Below, in pieces: positions 58,168-64,000 of a stretch of 64,000 nt of DNA. A model generated the notes under the pieces. That model was given only the letters and a program-made list of their open reading frames with translations. It made no database searches and was not told the origin of the DNA. Every line of letters begins with the position of its first letter. The stretch's first letter is position 1. Both the position numbers and the translations under genes were made by a program. Source of the stretch: Chlorobaculum parvum NCIB 8327 (GTDB lineage: Bacteria > Bacteroidota > Chlorobiia > Chlorobiales > Chlorobiaceae); assembly GCF_000020505.1 (NCBI RefSeq), contig NC_011027.1, forward strand, positions 1,658,001-1,722,000, read 5' to 3'.

Positions 58168-58202
58168 GTGTTTAGACATTCTCATCGAATAGTGTCAAAC
58201 AC
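58168..58202 (+). terminator. Probable terminator downstream of the AT-rich orphan
   Basis: GTGTTTAGACA (58168-58178) pairs, with one bulge, with TGTCAAACAC (58193-58202); a T-run follows after about ten bases (CCTTTTTTG), so it is a weak terminator. Confidence 0.45.
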
Positions 58203-58271
58203 AAAACCTATCCTTTTTTGTTTTGAATAGATTACCCCACCAAACTTCATCCTCAACCTCTCCTGAAACGT

Positions 58272-58393
58272 CTAAAGCTTCTCCGCAATCTCCGCCATGT
58301 AATCCCCCCCAATCTTTTCCAACAAAGCATTGGCGATGTCAGGAGCGCTCAACGGAGTAGTAGCTAAAGCCGTCGCGCGCTCCCGGCAACTTC
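58272..58393 (-). pseudogene. Possible 3' gene remnant beyond the aminotransferase
   Basis: In one minus frame this reads RERATALATTPLSAPDIANA then LLEKIGGDYMAEIAEKL and stop, a plausible C-terminal tail, but there is no start and no room for a full gene because the aminotransferase stop precedes it. It may be what is left of a sugar-modification or glycosyltransferase gene. Confidence 0.3.
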
Positions 58394-59509
58394 TCACGCC
58401 CCGATAATCACCCCGCAAATCTGCTCGATCTCCTCTTCCTTCAAATATGGATGCATCGGCAAAGCAAACACTCTCGCACTGAAATCTTCCGAAACCGGGA
58501 AGTCGCCCGGTTTGTAGCCGAGGTTTTCGTAGGCTTTCTGCAAGTGCAGCGGAATCTGGTAGTAGATCGCCGAGGGGATGCCTGCGTCCTTCAGCGCGGC
58601 CATGAGCTTCGTGCGGTCGTCCGTTGAGTTGGCGAGCACGCAGTATTGCGCCCAGCAGGAGGTGTAGCCTTCGGGGACTTCGGGGACGACGACGCGATCC
58701 TTGAGGCGGGCGCTGTAAGCTGCGGCGACCTTGTTGCGCAGGTCGAGTTCGTCGTCGAAGATGGTGAGTTTTTCGTTGATGACCGCGGCCTGGATGGCGT
58801 CGAAGCGGCCGTTGAGGCCGATGCGCTCGTTGTTGTATTTGTCCGAACCGCCGCCGTGGACGCGGACGGAGATCAGCAGTTCCAGCAGCTCGTCGTCGTC
58901 GGTGAAGATCGCACCGCCGTCGCCGTAGCAGCCGAGAGGCTTGGCCGGGAAAAAGGAGGTCGCGCCGACAAGGCCGAAGCTACCCGCCCTCCTGCCGCCG
59001 ACCGTGCCGCCGAAGCCCTGCGCGGCGTCTTCGAGAATCCAGAGTCCCTGCTCGGCGGCCACCTTTTCGAGGCGGTCGTATTCGGCGGGCAGGCCGAACA
59101 GATCGACCGGAATCAGCGCCTTCGGATTCAGCCCTTTTTTGCGAGCCTGTTCGACCGCCGGAGCGACGCCGTCGGGGTCGATGTTGAAGGTGCCGGGCAG
59201 TACATCGACGAACACCGGCGTCGCGCCCGCAAGGCTGATGACCTCGGCGGTAGCCACGAAGGTGAACGGCGTGGTGAGCACCGCGTCGCCGGGGCCGATC
59301 CCTTTGGCCATGAGCGGAATCAGCAGCGCGTCGGTGCCAGAGGCGCACGAAACGCAGTGCTTCGTGCCGACGTACTCGGCAAGCTTTTTCTCGGCTTCGA
59401 GCACTTCCGGCCCCATGACGAACTGGGCGCTGTCGATGATCCGCTCGATGCGCTTCATGAGGTTCTCGCGGATGCGATTTTTCTGGGTGATGAGGTCTAT
59501 GAACTGCAT
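58394..59509 (-). CDS. DegT/DnrJ/EryC1/StrS sugar aminotransferase (WbpE-like)
   Basis: 371 residues, PLP-dependent. CVSCASGTDALLIPL (cofactor phosphate site), TTPFTFVATAEVISLAGATPVFVDV, ILEDAAQGFGG, the PLP lysine in SFFPAKPLGCYGDGGA, and NGRFDAIQAAV are all in family order. Best match in type is the WbpE-like group that aminates UDP-sugars for surface polysaccharide; other nucleotide-sugar substrates are possible. No neighbouring polysaccharide genes remain apart from the small remnant after it. Confidence 0.92.
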   Translation of the reverse strand: MQFIDLITQKNRIRENLMKRIERIIDSAQFVMGPEVLEAEKKLAEYVGTKHCVSCASGTDALLIPLMAKGIGPGDAVLTTPFTFVATAEVISLAGATPVFVDVLPGTFNIDPDGVAPAVEQARKKGLNPKALIPVDLFGLPAEYDRLEKVAAEQGLWILEDAAQGFGGTVGGRRAGSFGLVGATSFFPAKPLGCYGDGGAIFTDDDELLELLISVRVHGGGSDKYNNERIGLNGRFDAIQAAVINEKLTIFDDELDLRNKVAAAYSARLKDRVVVPEVPEGYTSCWAQYCVLANSTDDRTKLMAALKDAGIPSAIYYQIPLHLQKAYENLGYKPGDFPVSEDFSARVFALPMHPYLKEEEIEQICGVIIGA

Positions 59510-59685
59510 GGCTTTATGGATTTTCGATGATGTTCCTGAAAATTTTTTGATTTGACATAATACGGATTCATCGCCTCAATCCCGAAAGTTCGGACAGAGT
59601 ACGGTCTGTTTTGCGAGGCTGGGGTTTTTCTGTACTATTGGACTTAAGGGTATACATCACAAGCACCTGACCAACATTCCCAACC

Positions 59686-61110
59686 ATGAGTTCCATCTAT
59701 TTTATCGGCATCGGCGGCTCGGCAATGGCTTCGGTGGCCGTGGCGCTTTCGCACATGGGCCACGCCGTTACCGGTTCGGATACGCAGCTCTATCCTCCGA
59801 TGAGCACCTATCTTGAAAATCATAACATCCGCTATTTCAACGACTTTTCTGCAGAGAACCTGAAAAGCGCATCGCCCGATCTGGTGGTGGTTGGCAATGC
59901 GATCAGCCGGGGCAATCCCGATCTTGAGTACGCGCTCGACACGCACATGGAGCTGATTTCGATGCCGGAGCTGGTGCGGCGCGAGCTGATTGGACGCCAC
60001 ACCTCGATTGTGGTGGCAGGCACGCACGGCAAGACAACGACCACTTCCCTCGCCGCATGGTTGCTCGAAGCGGGCGGCTTTCTGCCGGGCTTCCTCATCG
60101 GCGGCATTCCCGAGAATTTCGGCGACGGCTGCCGCCCTTCCGGCCTCTCCGAGCCGGGCTTTTTCGTGACCGAGGGCGACGAGTACGACTCGGCCTTTTT
60201 CGACAAGCGCAGCAAGTTCCTGCATTACCGCCCCGACATCGCGATCATCAACAACGTCGAGTTCGACCACGCGGACATCTTCGACTCGCTCGACGACATC
60301 AAGAAGAGCTTCTGCCTGCTGGTGAACCTCGTGCCGTCGAGCGGCCTCTTGATCGTCAACGGCGACGATCCGAATTCGATGGAGGTCGCCGCGAAAGCGT
60401 TCTGCCGCGTCGAGACCTTTGGCATGAACGGCACAGCGGACTGGACGGCAACCGACATCACTACCGACGCCGAAAGCACCGTCTTCACGGTCGTACACAA
60501 TGGCGAAGCGATGGGCCGGGTAAGCGTGCCGCTTTTCGGCAACTACAACGTGATGAACGCGCTGGCAGCCACGGCGGCTGCAATCCGCGCGGGCGTGAGC
60601 TTTGAGTCGATCACCAAAGGGCTTGCAAAATTCAAACGCCCGAAGCGCCGCATGGAGCTGGTCGGTGAGTACGCAGGCGGCGTAACGCTCATCGAGGACT
60701 TCGCGCATCACCCGACGGCCGTACGGCTCACGCTCGGTGCGATTGCGGAACACTACCCCGGCAGGCGCATCGTGGCCTGTTTCGAGCCTCGCTCCAACAC
60801 CACCACGCGCAACATCTTTCAGCACGAGCTGACGGAGTGCTTCGACGACGCTTCGGTCGTGGTTCTCGGCAGGGTGAACCGGCCTGATCGCTACGCCCCC
60901 GAAAAACGGCTCGATGCGGCGCAGCTTTGCCACGAGCTGGAAGCAAAAGGCAAGCGTGTCTTCGCGGCTGGCGACGACGACTATCCGAACGACATCGTCC
61001 AGTTCATCAAAGCAGAACAGCAGCCCGGCGACGTGGTTGTACTGCTGAGCAACGGCAGCTTCAACGGCCTGAAAACGCTGCTGGCGGAAAGTTTTGAAAA
61101 AAAATCATGA
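59686..61110 (+). CDS. mpl: UDP-N-acetylmuramate:L-alanyl-gamma-D-glutamyl-meso-diaminopimelate ligase
   Basis: Peptidoglycan-recycling ligase that adds the recovered tripeptide to UDP-MurNAc. 474 residues, Mur-ligase fold: IYFIGIGGSAMASVA (UDP site), VVAGTHGKTTTTSLAAWLL (ATP P-loop), NVEFDHADIF, EDFAHHPTAVRLTL, FEPRSNTTTRN and LSNGSFNGL, the last two typical of Mpl rather than MurC. Implies a cell wall with meso-diaminopimelate and active recycling. Confidence 0.95.
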   Translation: MSSIYFIGIGGSAMASVAVALSHMGHAVTGSDTQLYPPMSTYLENHNIRYFNDFSAENLKSASPDLVVVGNAISRGNPDLEYALDTHMELISMPELVRRELIGRHTSIVVAGTHGKTTTTSLAAWLLEAGGFLPGFLIGGIPENFGDGCRPSGLSEPGFFVTEGDEYDSAFFDKRSKFLHYRPDIAIINNVEFDHADIFDSLDDIKKSFCLLVNLVPSSGLLIVNGDDPNSMEVAAKAFCRVETFGMNGTADWTATDITTDAESTVFTVVHNGEAMGRVSVPLFGNYNVMNALAATAAAIRAGVSFESITKGLAKFKRPKRRMELVGEYAGGVTLIEDFAHHPTAVRLTLGAIAEHYPGRRIVACFEPRSNTTTRNIFQHELTECFDDASVVVLGRVNRPDRYAPEKRLDAAQLCHELEAKGKRVFAAGDDDYPNDIVQFIKAEQQPGDVVVLLSNGSFNGLKTLLAESFEKKS

Positions 61111-61138
61111 AGATTTCATTGGCGATAGGCTATTTTTC

Positions 61139-61144
61139 TATCTT
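61139..61144 (+). promoter_or_regulatory. Candidate -10 hexamer (TATCTT) for gapA
   Basis: TATCTT 99 bp before the gapA ATG; TTGGCG lies 14 bp upstream of it, too close for a standard -35. Confidence 0.3.
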
Positions 61145-61222
61145 GTGACTTTTCCTGGGCGGCGCATGCCCGGTTCATGCCGCTGCAACCATCCCGAACA
61201 GAGTCATTATCATATCCGTTAA

Positions 61223-62248
<1,026 letters not shown>

Positions 62249-62272
62249 TTTCTACACGAACAGATGACCATC

Positions 62273-62300
62273 AAAAGGGCGCCCGCAACGGCGCCCTTTT
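62273..62300 (+). terminator. Rho-independent terminator after gapA
   Basis: AAAAGGGCGCC (62273-62283) pairs perfectly with GGCGCCCTTTT (62290-62300), followed by a short T-rich sequence. Confidence 0.92.
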
Positions 62301-62340
62301 GCATTTGTGGGGAGATGGTGGCTGATCTAAAGAGGGCAGA

Positions 62341-62406
62341 CACGCAGGTCTTCCCCTACGGAATCAAGGGGACACGAACTGTAGGGGCGAACCTGCGTGT
62401 TCGCCC
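62341..62406. repeat. Palindromic GTAGGGGC-type dispersed repeat
   Basis: CACGCAGGTCTTCCCCTAC (62341-62359) is an inverted near-copy of GTAGGGGCGAACCTGCGTG (62381-62399), followed by TTCGCCC. A sister element with the same start lies at 41861. Confidence 0.6.
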
Positions 62407-62484
62407 TTCCCCCCCCTCCGGATTTTGCCGGGAAAGAGTAATGTCTTATTATTGGATTACACATCACTTTCTGGCTCAACCTAA

Positions 62485-62970
62485 ATGCCAAAGCCGATGA
62501 CCAGCACCACCAAAAAGCCCATGAAGGCGATCATCCTCTATGACAGCCAGTCCGTTGGCGGTTCAACCGACAGGCTGATCGACTCGATCGGCAAAAAGCT
62601 TGCCGAGTCCGGAGCCTATGTCGAAAAGGCTCGTTGCAAAACCAACGGTGATTTCAGCTTTGTCGAAGAGTTCGATCTGGTGGTTCTCGGAGCCCCGATC
62701 TACTACCTGCTCGTCGCCTCGAAACTCAGCGGCGCACTGGGCCAGAGCAGCCTGAGAACGGCGCTCAAAGGCAAAAAAGTGGCCCTCTTCGTCATCTGCG
62801 GCAGTCCGGAACCGATGGCGCAGTTCCTCTACCTGCCACAGCTCAAAATGAATCTCGATAACCCGGTGATCCTTGCCGAAAAAGTGTTCGCACCCGATCA
62901 GACCGGCGACCAGCAAGTTATTGCTGAATTCGTCAACAGCATCACGGAAGCCTACGGCAAGACACACTGA
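62485..62970 (+). CDS. Flavodoxin-like protein, first of a tandem pair
   Basis: 161 residues (ATG 62497 would remove four). KAIILYDSQSVGGSTDRLIDSI is the flavodoxin FMN-phosphate segment, DLVVLGAPIYYLLVASKL and VALFVICGSPEPMAQF are the later flavin-site segments. It lacks the C-terminal extension of its neighbour, 16 bases downstream. The two proteins agree in most positions of the flavodoxin part, so they are tandem duplicates. A role in photosynthetic electron transfer is possible but not shown. Confidence 0.8.
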   Translation: MPKPMTSTTKKPMKAIILYDSQSVGGSTDRLIDSIGKKLAESGAYVEKARCKTNGDFSFVEEFDLVVLGAPIYYLLVASKLSGALGQSSLRTALKGKKVALFVICGSPEPMAQFLYLPQLKMNLDNPVILAEKVFAPDQTGDQQVIAEFVNSITEAYGKTH

Positions 62971-62986
62971 CTCAATACAACTTTTT

Positions 62987-63637
62987 ATGACGCGCGACAA
63001 CGACCGCCAGATGAAAGCCATCATCCTTTATGACAGCCGCTCCAGCGGAGGCTCAACCGACCGACTGATCGACTCTATCGGCCAGCAGCTCGCCGAAAAC
63101 GGTGCCTATGTCGAAAAAGCCCGCTGCAAGGCGAACGCCGATTACAGCTTTATACGTGAGTTCGATGTGGTAATCATGGGCGCGCCCGTCTATTACATGG
63201 TGGTCTCTTCGCAGTTGCTCGGCGCATTGTTGCAGAGCAACCTGAAGCGCTACCTCAGGCACAAAAATATCGCTCTGTTCCTGACCTGCGGAAGCCCCGA
63301 AGCGATGGCGCAGTCGGTCTATATGCCGCAGCTCAAGATTCACCTGATGCGCAATCGCATTCTGAGCGAAAAGATCATCGCCCCGCATCAGATCGACGAT
63401 GAAGATGTGATTTACGATTTCGTGGAAGAGATCGAAGAGGGTTACCGCAAAAGCTTCAAGCCGCGCGGCGGCGACCTCCAGTGGAGCGATGAGGCGCTCG
63501 AACTGATCGAAAGCGCACCGCCGTTTTTCAGCGACAAAATCAAGGCCGCGCTCGTCGCTTACGCCGAAGAGAACGGCATCAGGTACATCACCCCCGAAGT
63601 GCTCGACGATGCCAGGGCCAGCCCAAAAGGCATGTGA
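62987..63637 (+). CDS. Flavodoxin-like domain fused to a PCP_red-type C-terminal domain
   Basis: 216 residues from ATG 62987 (a second ATG at 63011 is also possible). Residues 9-150 are a flavodoxin-like domain (KAIILYDSRSSGGSTDRL, VVIMGAPVYYMVVSS, LFLTCGSPEAMAQS). Residues 165-210 (WSDEALELIESAPPFFSDKI, AYAEENGIRYITPEVLDDAR) have the pattern of PF08369, the C-terminal domain of light-independent protochlorophyllide reductase subunit B. This joins a flavin-type domain to a chlorophyll-biosynthesis type domain. Function unknown. Confidence 0.8.
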   Translation: MTRDNDRQMKAIILYDSRSSGGSTDRLIDSIGQQLAENGAYVEKARCKANADYSFIREFDVVIMGAPVYYMVVSSQLLGALLQSNLKRYLRHKNIALFLTCGSPEAMAQSVYMPQLKIHLMRNRILSEKIIAPHQIDDEDVIYDFVEEIEEGYRKSFKPRGGDLQWSDEALELIESAPPFFSDKIKAALVAYAEENGIRYITPEVLDDARASPKGM

Positions 63638-63660
63638 GCCTTACCTGAAAAAGAGACACA

Positions 63661-63696
63661 AAAAAGCCGGCGATTTTACAACCGCCGGCTTTTTTA
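63661..63696. terminator. Bidirectional terminator between flavodoxin pair and dnaJ
   Basis: AAAAAGCCGGCG (63661-63672) pairs with CGCCGGCTTTTT (63683-63694); A/T tracts on both sides allow it to serve both convergent genes. Confidence 0.92.
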
Positions 63697-63721
63697 TTGA
63701 CAGACCAAAGAGGGCCAGAGA

Positions 63722-64000
63722 TTATCCGAAGATGTCCTTGGCCTTTTCGAAAATGCTCTTCTCGTGATCCTGCTCGCCATGGTTCGGTGAGATGTGCGAA
63801 GATTTTTTCAGCTCTTTCAGCATCTCTTTATCCTTGCCGGAGACATCCTTCGGCACGAATACATTCACCCGGACGTACAGATCGCCCGAGCCGCCACCCT
63901 TGAGGTGACCGATACCCTTGCCACCGATGCGCAGCATGGTGTTCGGCTGGGTGCCCGCAGGAACGGTGAGCTTGACGTGGCCGTCAAGGGTCGGCACATC
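63722..64000 (-). CDS. dnaJ: Chaperone DnaJ, C-terminal part (5' end outside window)
   Basis: Only the last ~92 residues are visible, from [20 protein letters not shown] through [28 protein letters not shown], the second C-terminal substrate-binding domain and dimer region of DnaJ. The frame is open at the window edge, so the J domain and zinc domain lie beyond it. The N-terminal valine at the edge is internal, not a start. Confidence 0.93.

Larger units (their letters stand above)
58093..58393. other. Intergenic stretch with hairpin and decayed coding fragment
   Basis: 301 bp. It holds the hairpin at 58168-58202 and a probable gene fragment at 58272-58393. No tRNA or promoter consensus was recognised. 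Confidence 0.5.

Overview
The window reads as chromosome of a green sulfur bacterium (Chlorobiaceae, most like Chlorobaculum). Evidence is a PucC/BCH2-type bacteriochlorophyll transporter, a flavodoxin fused to a protochlorophyllide-reductase C-terminal (PCP_red) domain, a split carB, an archaeal-type S-adenosylmethionine synthetase, a phosphofructokinase with pyrophosphate-type residues, and dense, GC-rich, mostly housekeeping gene content. Species level is inference. No rRNA, tRNA, CRISPR array, complete insertion sequence or prophage was recognised.

Layout. 1-9.4 kb: end of dnaG, an AT-rich DUF2971 gene, ribBA-glyA, the C-terminal CarB subunit, a Mo-carrier-like protein, and two ferritin-like proteins. 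9.4-23.3 kb: metallophosphoesterase, glgP-pyrD, a DUF4407 membrane protein, ispF, an ABC permease, PPi-type phosphofructokinase, ilvE-holB, a CNNM/CBS membrane protein and archaeal-type MAT. 23.3-28 kb: a ribbon-helix-helix-like protein with an operator-like palindrome, HAD hydrolase, SRPBCC protein, and a pucC-radical SAM pair. 28-41.8 kb: TPP riboswitch and thiC, greA-orf-tpiA, trpE-degP, lepA-micro-ORF-lepB, def-fmt, fur-SMR-proB.

41.8-53.8 kb is the most accessory part. It has a small membrane protein overlapped by an exported TPR protein with eight nearly identical 126-bp repeats, a flavin reductase, a DUF4403 protein, a uridine-kinase-like protein, a nitroreductase, a divergent MreB paralogue, a secreted protein with a duplicated domain, palindromic dispersed repeats, and a radical SAM/SPASM enzyme just downstream of a 60-residue cysteine-rich peptide. 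That last pair is the best candidate for an undescribed peptide-modification (RiPP) system. 53.9-64 kb: proA-lolD, an MFS transporter, an AT-rich ADP-ribosyltransferase-like orphan, a sugar aminotransferase, mpl, gapA, two tandem flavodoxin-like genes and the end of dnaJ.

Functional links. glgP, the PPi-type phosphofructokinase, tpiA and gapA cover glycogen mobilisation and glycolysis/gluconeogenesis; proB and proA make proline; pyrD and carB serve pyrimidines; ribBA, glyA and thiC serve cofactors and C1 units; def-fmt, greA and lepA serve translation and transcription. A TATCTT hexamer recurs about 35-50 bp before several start codons, in some cases with a TTG-type -35 at 17-18 bp, and is proposed as this organism's -10 element.
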